The notes below the pieces were generated by a model. It was not told the origin of the DNA. It was given only the letters and a program-made list of their open reading frames with translations, and made no database searches. The translations under genes were made by a program, and so were the position numbers. A stretch of DNA of 5,660 nt from Lachnospiraceae bacterium (GTDB lineage Bacteria > Bacillota > Clostridia > Lachnospirales > Lachnospiraceae), in NCBI GenBank assembly GCA_017613225.1, contig JAGAEH010000037.1, positions 1-5,660 of the forward strand, read 5' to 3'. Below are positions 1 to 4,774 of the stretch, piece after piece; position 1 is the stretch's first letter, and each line of letters begins with the position of its first letter.

Positions 1-632
1 ACTGGTTCGACGCATATCTTGCCCAGGGGGGAGAGGACTTTGACGTCATCGGACTCAGCTACTATCCTTTCTGGCACGGAACGATGGAGGACCTGCGGAC
101 CAACCTCACAGACCTGGCAAAGCGTTATCATAAGCCCATGATGATCGTGGAGACCGCCATGGCTTTCACCTATGAAGAGTATCAGCTGAAAGAGGAGCCC
201 GACGGCATGATTTGGGGATCCGAAGGATCGGCCGCGGGGGAAGTGCAGACCGGGCAGAATGGCGGTGATCAGAAAAAGCACCTGGCCGAACGCGCCGGAC
301 AGATCGAACAGAAGGCGGCTGATCAGCAGAAGCCTCTGGCCGCGGGTGCCGAACTTGGCAAAGATCTTCCCTGGCCCGGCACGCCTCAGGGGCAGATCGA
401 ATTCCTGCGGGATCTTGCCCGGGTGATCCGCGAAATCCCGGAGGAGCTGTGCAAAGGCTTCATCTGGTGGGAGCCTGCCTGGATCCCGGTACAAGGCAGC
501 GGCTGGGCCACGCCTGCGGCGCTGGAGTATCTCCATGATAAGGGCCCCGGCGGCAACGAGTGGGCCAATCAGGCGCTGTTCGACTATCGGGGGAACGCGC
601 TGCCGGCGCTGAAACAGCTGGAAGCTCTTTAG
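1..632 (+). CDS. Arabinogalactan endo-beta-1,4-galactanase, GH53 (3' part only)
   Basis: This is the C-terminal part of a GH53 endo-galactanase, which cuts beta-1,4-galactan side chains of pectin. The first complete codon is at base 3 and the true start lies left of the window; the ATG at 84 is internal, because the family motif DVIGLSYYPFWHGT is encoded upstream of and through it. The motif MIVETA carries the Glu (codon 150-152) expected to be the catalytic nucleophile. Further family blocks follow: TPQGQ, FIWWEPAWIP, GSGWATP and GPGGNEWANQALFDYRGN, close to the normal C-terminus, so no extra domain follows. Between the nucleophile and TPQGQ lie about 77 residues, where I recall roughly 30-40 in relatives. 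The extra part (about bases 204-360) is hydrophilic and rich in Gln, Glu, Lys, Ala and Gly. The gene ends at TAG 630-632, followed by a hairpin terminator. Secretion cannot be judged because the N-terminus is missing. Confidence 0.93.
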   Translation, partial: WFDAYLAQGGEDFDVIGLSYYPFWHGTMEDLRTNLTDLAKRYHKPMMIVETAMAFTYEEYQLKEEPDGMIWGSEGSAAGEVQTGQNGGDQKKHLAERAGQIEQKAADQQKPLAAGAELGKDLPWPGTPQGQIEFLRDLARVIREIPEELCKGFIWWEPAWIPVQGSGWATPAALEYLHDKGPGGNEWANQALFDYRGNALPALKQLEAL

Positions 633-646
633 AATAACTGAACATC

Positions 647-677
647 AAAAGACCCGGGGATCGATCCCGGGTCTTTT
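647..677. terminator. Bidirectional intrinsic terminator between convergent genes
   Basis: A perfect 12-bp stem is formed by AAAAGACCCGGG (647-658) and CCCGGGTCTTTT (666-677) around a 7-base loop. It begins 15 bases after the galactanase stop and sits 23 bases beyond the permease stop on the other strand. The A4 and T4 arms give a short U-run on either strand, so the same hairpin can end both convergent transcripts. The U-tract is short, so efficiency is uncertain. Confidence 0.85.
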
Positions 678-682
678 CATTC

Positions 683-698
683 GAACCGTCCCCGTGTC
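683..698 (-). repeat. Possible remnant of a dispersed GGGGACGGTTC-type motif
   Basis: Read on the - strand this stretch is GACACGGGGACGGTTC, immediately downstream of the permease stop codon. From memory, GGGGACGGTTC-like words recur at gene ends in many Firmicutes genomes, sometimes near Y1-type (REP-associated) transposase genes. No partner copy or transposase lies in this window, so the identification rests on word similarity only. Confidence 0.3.
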
Positions 699-699
699 C

Positions 700-2124
700 T
701 CAGATGTACAGGAACAGCAGGCCGACGGCCAGGAACCCGATGCACATGGGGATCATCAGGATCATGGACTTGAGCGGGTCCACTTTGCGCCCCAGCATGC
801 CGCCCACGATGCCCGCCACCACGAAGGTGGTCAGGTCGGCCGGGGGCATGCCCTGTCCGGAGGCTGCCAGGTGCGCGCCAGCCAGCGCCACATGGGTGGC
901 GTTTAAGCCGGTGGAGACCAGAGCCGGGCCGAAGAACGAGAAGACCACGTTCTGGGCGGTGGACTGGGAACCGGTCAGCATGCCGATCAGCATCATGGCG
1001 GCAGCGCCGCCCAGCTTCAGTACGTTGGAGTTGAGACCGACGGCGAAGTTGGCCACGGCGTCGATCTGCCCGCCCGCGTAGAAGCAGCCCAGCATGAAGG
1101 CCGCGCAGACCTGGATGGAAACGGTGGTCTTGACTTTGCCGAGGCCGCTCTTGATCACGCCGCCCACGTCGCCGCGGATGCGCTTAAAGCAGCAGGCCAG
1201 GACGGTGACGATCAGCAGCGAAAGCACGATGCCGTTGGTCAGGCCGGTGAGGATGGTGGTGGAAGCCAGCCAGGAATACAGGGTCGGCGCGTCCTCGCCG
1301 GAGCCGAATTTGATGTTTTTCAGGATCGTAGGGCCCAGGTCGAAGGTGCTGCCGCCGATCTTCACAGTGCGCAGCAGCACGATGATGATCAGCACGATCA
1401 GCGGGATCAGGGCCTTCCAGTTGGACTTGAGGATCTGGCCGGCCTTCATTCCGTCATAGCGGTCCGCGCCGGACATGCCCGGGACCTTGCGGTCGGGACG
1501 CATGTTCTTTTTGATGAAGAAGAAGACCACGTACAGGCAGACCAGGATGATCACGATGGAAACGGTGACGTAACCCATGCGCAGCACCGGGTCCGCGTCC
1601 ACGCCCACCAGGGAGGAGGACAGGGCCATGGCCTGGGTGATGGGCGGCATGATGGAACCCATGGAAGCGCCCATGACGATGATGCAGCAGATGTATTCCG
1701 GCGCCAGTCCCATGGCGGCCAGGGTGCCTACGGTCAGCACGCCCACCACGGTGCCGGCAGCGATGGCGTCGCCCAGCAGGGAGCCGGCCAGCACCAGCAC
1801 CAGGATGATGGAGACCACCAGCGCCCGGGGGAACTTGCCGAACTTGGCCTTCAACGCGCCCATGATGGTGTCAATGACACCCAGTCTGGACTGGGTCTCG
1901 GCGTAGATGCTGCCGAAGATGGACAGGAAGATGATCCAGGCCAGCCGGTTCAGGCCGTCGATGAAGGCGGCGACCCAGTCGGCAGGGGCGAAGACCTTGC
2001 CCAAAAGCAGGGACAGGATGCCCGCGACGACCAGCGCCACCTGGACGTTGCCGCCGATCTTGGGCAGTTTTTTACAAAGTACAATGAATAATAATACAGC
2101 AACGGGAATCAGAACAGAAACCAT
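700..2124 (-). CDS. IT-superfamily membrane permease (TRAP large-subunit/DctM-like)
   Basis: A 474-residue, very hydrophobic protein with about 11-13 likely membrane spans, for example residues 1-17, 27-44, 61-75, 100-139, 143-165, 184-204, 237-251, 296-312, 336-350, 372-390, 431-446 and 452-474. Two pseudo-repeated re-entrant-loop motifs stand out: GASMGSIMPPITQ (152-164) and GMLTGSQSTAQN (381-392). Paired Gly/Ser/Pro-rich loops of this kind mark ion-transporter superfamily carriers such as TRAP large subunits, which take up organic or amino acids with Na+. No DctP binding protein or DctQ small subunit is encoded beside it, so it may work alone or belong to a related single-component family. 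The start ATG (2122-2124) is preceded by a strong GGAGGAG site at 2129-2135. It is divergent from the dehydrogenase cluster, so it may import that enzyme's substrate; this is inference. Fold class is fairly sure, exact family and substrate are not. Confidence 0.8.
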   Translation of the reverse strand: MVSVLIPVAVLLFIVLCKKLPKIGGNVQVALVVAGILSLLLGKVFAPADWVAAFIDGLNRLAWIIFLSIFGSIYAETQSRLGVIDTIMGALKAKFGKFPRALVVSIILVLVLAGSLLGDAIAAGTVVGVLTVGTLAAMGLAPEYICCIIVMGASMGSIMPPITQAMALSSSLVGVDADPVLRMGYVTVSIVIILVCLYVVFFFIKKNMRPDRKVPGMSGADRYDGMKAGQILKSNWKALIPLIVLIIIVLLRTVKIGGSTFDLGPTILKNIKFGSGEDAPTLYSWLASTTILTGLTNGIVLSLLIVTVLACCFKRIRGDVGGVIKSGLGKVKTTVSIQVCAAFMLGCFYAGGQIDAVANFAVGLNSNVLKLGGAAAMMLIGMLTGSQSTAQNVVFSFFGPALVSTGLNATHVALAGAHLAASGQGMPPADLTTFVVAGIVGGMLGRKVDPLKSMILMIPMCIGFLAVGLLFLYI

Positions 2125-2138
2125 ACCTCTCCTCCATG

Positions 2139-2181
2139 AACACCACGCGCCCGGGGGCGAATACTTCCATAATGTGGTGTT
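2139..2181. repeat. 8-bp inverted repeat in the permease leader
   Basis: AACACCAC (2139-2146) and GTGGTGTT (2174-2181) are perfect inverted repeats 27 bases apart. Between them CGCCC (2148-2152) and GGGCG (2155-2159) form a smaller imperfect palindrome. If the permease transcript starts near 2182, as its -10 box predicts, one arm is at the extreme 5' end and the other ends just before the Shine-Dalgarno site at 2129-2135. It could be an mRNA structure affecting translation or an operator; neither is proven. Confidence 0.4.
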
Positions 2182-2188
2182 GCCGCCT

Positions 2189-2217
2189 ATTATACGCTAT
2201 CCGCGGTGGTTTGTATA
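2189..2217 (-). promoter_or_regulatory. Sigma-70-type promoter for the permease
   Basis: On the - strand the -35 box is TATACA (2212-2217; 4 of 6 to TTGACA) and the -10 box is a perfect TATAAT (2189-2194), separated by exactly 17 bases. An A/T-rich run lies directly upstream (2222-2234). The start of transcription would be near 2182, giving a leader of about 58 bases before the ATG. Confidence 0.7.
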
Positions 2218-2221
2218 TGCG

Positions 2222-2234
2222 TTTTTTTAAAAAA
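2222..2234. promoter_or_regulatory. A/T tract between divergent promoters, possible UP element
   Basis: Seven T followed by six A, containing the palindrome TTTTTTAAAAAA (2223-2234), stand out in an otherwise GC-rich window. The tract starts five bases upstream of the permease -35 box, where an RNA polymerase alpha-subunit contact (UP element) is expected. It could also act as a DNA bend or regulator site shared by both promoters. Confidence 0.4.
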
Positions 2235-2267
2235 TGCCATTTTCCTTCCTCCCGGGCGCCTTGGGTC

Positions 2268-2296
2268 TTGCAGAGGCACCGCATTTGGTATAAAAT
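2268..2296 (+). promoter_or_regulatory. Probable sigma-70-type promoter for the dehydrogenase cluster
   Basis: TTGCAG (2268-2273; 3 of 6 to consensus) lies 17 bases before TAAAAT (2291-2296; 5 of 6). The overlapping word TATAAA (2289-2294) is an alternative -10. The weak -35 box suggests an activator may be needed. The first gene starts at 2329, about 25 bases after the predicted transcription start. Confidence 0.55.
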
Positions 2297-2314
2297 TCAT
2301 AAATAACGACCCGG

Positions 2315-2321
2315 AAGGGGG
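2315..2321 (+). promoter_or_regulatory. Ribosome binding site fixing the start of the [2Fe-2S] gene
   Basis: AAGGGGG ends seven bases before the ATG at 2329. It lies downstream of the promoter and supports this start over an in-frame GTG at 2206, which lies upstream of the predicted promoter and would add 41 residues unlike the family. Confidence 0.75.
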
Positions 2322-2328
2322 AGCTTTC

Positions 2329-2652
2329 ATGAGAATCATTGAGCATCCGATCCTGGAGACGCTGGACACCTCCAGGACGGTGACGATCTATTATAACGAC
2401 CGGCCGGTGGAAGCCCTGGAGGGCGAACCGGTGGCGGCGGCGCTGATGAACGCCGGCATCAAGGCCTTCCGCACCACGGCTAAGCGGAAGGAGCCCCGGG
2501 GCATCTTTTGCGCCATCGGCCGCTGCACGGACTGCAAGATGACCGTGGACGGCGTGCCCAACGTGCGCACCTGCATGTGCCCCGTGAAAGAGGGCATGCG
2601 GGTGTATCATCAGGACGGCAACGGGACATTCGAAAAGAAGGACAGGACATGA
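2329..2652 (+). CDS. (2Fe-2S)-binding subunit, HcnA / sarcosine oxidase alpha N-terminal type
   Basis: A 107-residue soluble protein with one plant-type [2Fe-2S] domain. The cluster ligands are Cys61, Cys66, Cys69 and Cys82 in the spacing C-x4-C-x2-C-x12-C, within FCAIGRCTDC and VPNVRTC. The N-terminal part (LEGEPVAAALMNAGIKAFR) matches the conserved beta-strand/helix ahead of the cluster in HcnA-like and sarcosine-oxidase-alpha N-terminal proteins, and the length of about 100 residues is normal for the free-standing form. In such enzymes this subunit passes electrons between flavin subunits. It is the first gene of the cluster, behind a promoter at 2268-2296, and its TGA overlaps the next gene's ATG (ATGA), indicating translational coupling. 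An extra Cys84 sits two residues after the last ligand. Family assignment is firm; the physiological reaction depends on the DAO partner. Confidence 0.92.
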   Translation: MRIIEHPILETLDTSRTVTIYYNDRPVEALEGEPVAAALMNAGIKAFRTTAKRKEPRGIFCAIGRCTDCKMTVDGVPNVRTCMCPVKEGMRVYHQDGNGTFEKKDRT

Positions 2653-3767
2653 AGATCAAAGAGACAGACATCGCCATCGTAGGCGCAGGCGCGGCGGGAC
2701 TGACCGCCGCCATTGAAGCGCGCCGGGCGGGAGCGCAGGTCCTGGTCCTGGACGAGAACCGTCTGCCCGGCGGCCAGCTGTTCAAGCAGATCCACAAGTT
2801 CTTCGGCTCCCACGAGCACCGGGCGGGCACCAGGGGCTTCCAGATCGGCCGCGACCTGCTGAAGGAAGTGGAGCAGTCCGGCGCCGAAGTCTGGCTGAAC
2901 ACCGTAGTGTACGGCATGGAGCCGGACACCAGCCTGGGGGTGATCCATGAGGATCAGAACACGGTCATAAAGGCGAAGAAGGTGATCGTGGCCACAGGCG
3001 CAAAGGAGAACTACATGGCCTTTCCGGGTTCCACACTGCCCGGGGTGATGGGCGCAGGCGCGGCCCAGACCATGATCAACGTGAACCGGGTGCTGCCCGG
3101 GGAGCGCATCGTGATGGTGGGCAGCGGCAACGTGGGCCTCATCGTCAGCTATCAGCTGATGCAGGCCGGCGCGGAGGTGCTGGCCATCGTGGAAGGCGCG
3201 CCGTTCATCGGCGGCTATGGCGTGCACGCGGGGAAGATCCGCCGCGCGGGGGTGCCGATCCTGGTGAGCCACACGGTGACAAGAGCCATCGGCACCGAAC
3301 AGGTGGAAGCGGTGGAGATCGCCGAAGTGGACAGTAAGTTCCGGCCGATCCCCGGCACGGAGCAGGTCCTGGAGGCGGACACCGTCTGCCTGGCGGTGGG
3401 CTTAAATCCCATGACGGAACTGCTGTGGCTGACCGGCTGCAAATTCACGTTCATCCCCGCCTTCGGCGGCCACGTGCCCATGCACGACGCCCACATGGAG
3501 ACCACGGTCCCCGGCCTGTACGTGGCAGGCGACGTGACCGGCGTGGAGGAGGCTTCCTCCGCCATGGAAGAGGGCCGGCTGGCGGGCATCTCCGCGGCGG
3601 AGAGCCTGGGGCTGATCCCCCGGGAAGAGGCCAAAGAGCGGCGCGGCGAAGTGATCCGCAGACTGAACGTACTGCGCTCCGGCGCCTTCGGCGAGGGTCG
3701 GCGGCGTTCCAAGGAGCAGCAGCTGAAAGCCATGGAGGCCTTTCAGGCCGAAGGAGACAGGACCTGA
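2649..3767 (+). CDS. FAD/NAD(P)-binding oxidoreductase, HcnB-type subunit lacking a BFD domain
   Basis: A 372-residue pyridine-nucleotide-disulfide-type flavoprotein. It has an FAD-binding GxGxxG at residues 12-17 (VGAGAAG), PGGQLFKQ at 40-47, VATGA at 114-118, a second nucleotide-binding GxGxxG at 158-163 (VGSGNVG) and a C-terminal FAD motif GLYVAGDVTG at 289-298. There is no redox CxxC, so it is not a thioredoxin reductase. It matches the HcnB / heteromeric proline-dehydrogenase alpha type, which exchanges electrons with NAD(P) or another carrier. Many HcnB-like proteins carry a C-terminal BFD [2Fe-2S] domain; this one ends at residue 372 with a basic tail (RRRSKEQQLKAMEAFQ), and that domain is a separate gene at 4493. 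The ATG at 2649 overlaps the previous stop and has AAGGA at 2638-2642. The 3' end, including the stop, is tandemly duplicated downstream. Confidence 0.92.
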   Translation: MKIKETDIAIVGAGAAGLTAAIEARRAGAQVLVLDENRLPGGQLFKQIHKFFGSHEHRAGTRGFQIGRDLLKEVEQSGAEVWLNTVVYGMEPDTSLGVIHEDQNTVIKAKKVIVATGAKENYMAFPGSTLPGVMGAGAAQTMINVNRVLPGERIVMVGSGNVGLIVSYQLMQAGAEVLAIVEGAPFIGGYGVHAGKIRRAGVPILVSHTVTRAIGTEQVEAVEIAEVDSKFRPIPGTEQVLEADTVCLAVGLNPMTELLWLTGCKFTFIPAFGGHVPMHDAHMETTVPGLYVAGDVTGVEEASSAMEEGRLAGISAAESLGLIPREEAKERRGEVIRRLNVLRSGAFGEGRRRSKEQQLKAMEAFQAEGDRT

Positions 3768-3854
3768 CGGCGGGCAGTGGTACGCCGGCGTTCCAAGGAG
3801 CAGCAGCTGAAGGCCATGGAGGCCTTTCAGGCCGAAGGAGACAGGACCTGACGG
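3702..3854 (+). repeat. Tandem 69-bp duplication over the 3' end of the HcnB-type gene
   Basis: Bases 3702-3770 recur at 3786-3854 with one mismatch (A3728 versus G3812, a silent Lys codon change). The period is 84 bases, a multiple of three, so both copies read in the same frame and encode the same tail (RRSKEQQLKAMEAFQAEGDRT) followed by TGA. Copy 1 ends the gene at 3765-3767; copy 2 would end a readthrough product at 3849-3851. Each copy contains AAGGAG (3751-3756, 3835-3840). Weaker similarity (GCAGTG) continues just past each copy. It looks like a recent duplication, since the copies have barely diverged. Confidence 0.95.
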
Positions 3855-3907
3855 AACGCAGTGAACCGGCAAGCTAAAGAAGAGCCGCAAGGAAAAGACC
3901 GAGTTAA

Positions 3908-3914
3908 GAAAGGA
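3908..3914 (+). promoter_or_regulatory. Ribosome binding site fixing the start of the ferredoxin-like gene
   Basis: GAAAGGA ends six bases before the ATG at 3921. An in-frame GTG at 3861 would add 20 charged residues, but it lacks a well-spaced site (the nearest AAGGAG ends 20 bases upstream), so 3921 is preferred. Confidence 0.7.
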
Positions 3915-3920
3915 TCTGCA

Positions 3921-4427
3921 ATGACAGGTGTAAAATACACGGGTATCCCGTCGAAAGAAGAACTGGAAAACTGCCCTGGCGTGCCGGACGCGGAGCGGCT
4001 GGAGAAGGGCCGGGTGGCCTGCGTGGAGTGCGTGCAGGAGATCCCCTGCAACCCATGCGAATCCATCTGCCGCTTCGGAGCCATCACCGTGGGAGAGCAG
4101 ATCACCAGCCTCCCGGTGCTGCACGGGGAAAAGTGCACCGGCTGCGGCCTCTGCGTGGCCAACTGCCCGGGCCTGGCCATCACCATCCTGGACCTGAACT
4201 ATTCGGAGACTCGGGCGACGGTGGATTTCCCCTTTGAATATCTGCCTCTCCCTGAGGAGGGGGATGAGGTGGAGGCCGTGGGCAGGGACGGCGCGGTGAT
4301 CTGCCCGGGGACTATCGTGAAGGTGACGAAGATCAGCGCCTACGCGGGCACCGCGGTGATCCGCATGGCGATCCCGAAGGAGCACGTCATGACGGTCCGC
4401 AGCATGAAGCGGCCGAAGAGGAGCTGA
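3921..4427 (+). CDS. 4Fe-4S dicluster ferredoxin-like subunit with C-terminal extension
   Basis: A 168-residue protein with two iron-sulfur motifs. The second is a classic C72-x2-C75-x2-C78-x3-C82-P. The first is unusual: Cys34, Cys37, Cys43, Cys46 and Cys50 in the pattern CxxC-x5-CxxC-x3-C, so five cysteines are available for a four-ligand site, the first ligand is displaced and no Pro follows Cys50. Two [4Fe-4S] clusters are likely. Residues about 95-168 form a separate segment rich in beta-prone residues (around GDEVEAVGRDGAVICPG) with an extra Cys128; I do not recognise its fold. In this cluster the protein probably wires the flavin subunits together or to an external ferredoxin pool, as the small ferredoxin-like subunit does in archaeal four-subunit L-proline dehydrogenase. 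It lies 153 bases after the HcnB-type gene, beyond the duplicated segment, and in the same reading frame. Confidence 0.88.
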   Translation: MTGVKYTGIPSKEELENCPGVPDAERLEKGRVACVECVQEIPCNPCESICRFGAITVGEQITSLPVLHGEKCTGCGLCVANCPGLAITILDLNYSETRATVDFPFEYLPLPEEGDEVEAVGRDGAVICPGTIVKVTKISAYAGTAVIRMAIPKEHVMTVRSMKRPKRS

Positions 4428-4478
4428 AGGCAGCGAAAGAGCCCGAACATGGAGAAGAGACGCGTTTGAAACATAGCG

Positions 4479-4485
4479 AAAAGGA
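4479..4485 (+). promoter_or_regulatory. Ribosome binding site fixing the start of the BFD-like gene
   Basis: AAAAGGA ends seven bases before the ATG at 4493. An in-frame TTG at 4466 would place this site inside the coding region and has no good site of its own, so the ATG is preferred. Confidence 0.7.
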
Positions 4486-4492
4486 CAGGATC

Positions 4493-4771
4493 ATGAACAA
4501 TGACGTTTTGATCTGCCGCTGTCAGGAAGTGACCCGGCAGGAGATCATCGAGGCGATAAGAGACGGAGCCACCACCGTGGACGGCGTGAAGCGCCGCACC
4601 CGGGCGGGCATGGGCCTGTGCCAGGGGAAGACCTGCGGCAGGCTGATCCAGCGCATCATCGCGGAGGAGACGGGACAGTCACCGGCGGAAGTGCTGCCCC
4701 AGTACGCCAGGATGCCGGTGCGTCCCATCGAGATCGGCAAGTTCCGGGATAAGGCGCCCGGTGAGGAGTGA
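4493..4771 (+). CDS. Stand-alone BFD-like [2Fe-2S] protein
   Basis: A 92-residue protein with the bacterioferritin-associated-ferredoxin-like fold. Cysteines at 8, 10, 43 and 48 give C-x-C-x32-C-x4-C (ICRCQEVTRQEI and GLCQGKTCG), the standard BFD [2Fe-2S] ligand pattern, with the helical region IIEAIRDGATTVDGVKRRT between. The C-terminus has RMPVRPIEIG, which resembles the Arg/Pro-rich segment following the BFD domain in HcnB-like and sarcosine-oxidase-like proteins. It therefore looks like the split-off C-terminal domain of the oxidoreductase at 2649-3767 rather than an iron-storage partner. It would act as an electron-transfer subunit of the complex. A 65-base gap separates it from the ferredoxin-like gene, and only three bases separate its stop from the DAO gene. 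Confidence 0.9.
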   Translation: MNNDVLICRCQEVTRQEIIEAIRDGATTVDGVKRRTRAGMGLCQGKTCGRLIQRIIAEETGQSPAEVLPQYARMPVRPIEIGKFRDKAPGEE

Positions 4772-4774
4772 GCC

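Noticed and set aside
2508..2648. Upstream in-frame start extending the HcnB-type protein by 47 residues
   Set aside because: The extension is an out-of-frame reading of the [2Fe-2S] gene, and the FAD motif is at the usual distance from the ATG at 2649.
2610..3272. Open frame on the - strand opposite the HcnB-type gene
   Set aside because: Antisense shadow of a gene with firm FAD and NAD motifs; no recognisable domain of its own.
3765..3767. TGA as a selenocysteine codon in the HcnB-type gene
   Set aside because: The gene is already of family length, the residue would lie in a basic tail with no redox context, and I see no convincing SECIS-like hairpin right after the TGA.
3702..3854. Tandem copies as a CRISPR or mobile-element signature
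   Set aside because: There are only two long adjacent copies, coding in frame, with a 15-base gap and no terminal inverted repeats or transposase.
3402..4385. Long open frame on the - strand (about 327 codons) across the HcnB-type and ferredoxin genes
   Set aside because: It overlaps two genes with clear cofactor motifs, its predicted protein is His/Arg/Ala-rich without a recognisable domain, and such frames are expected opposite GC-rich genes.
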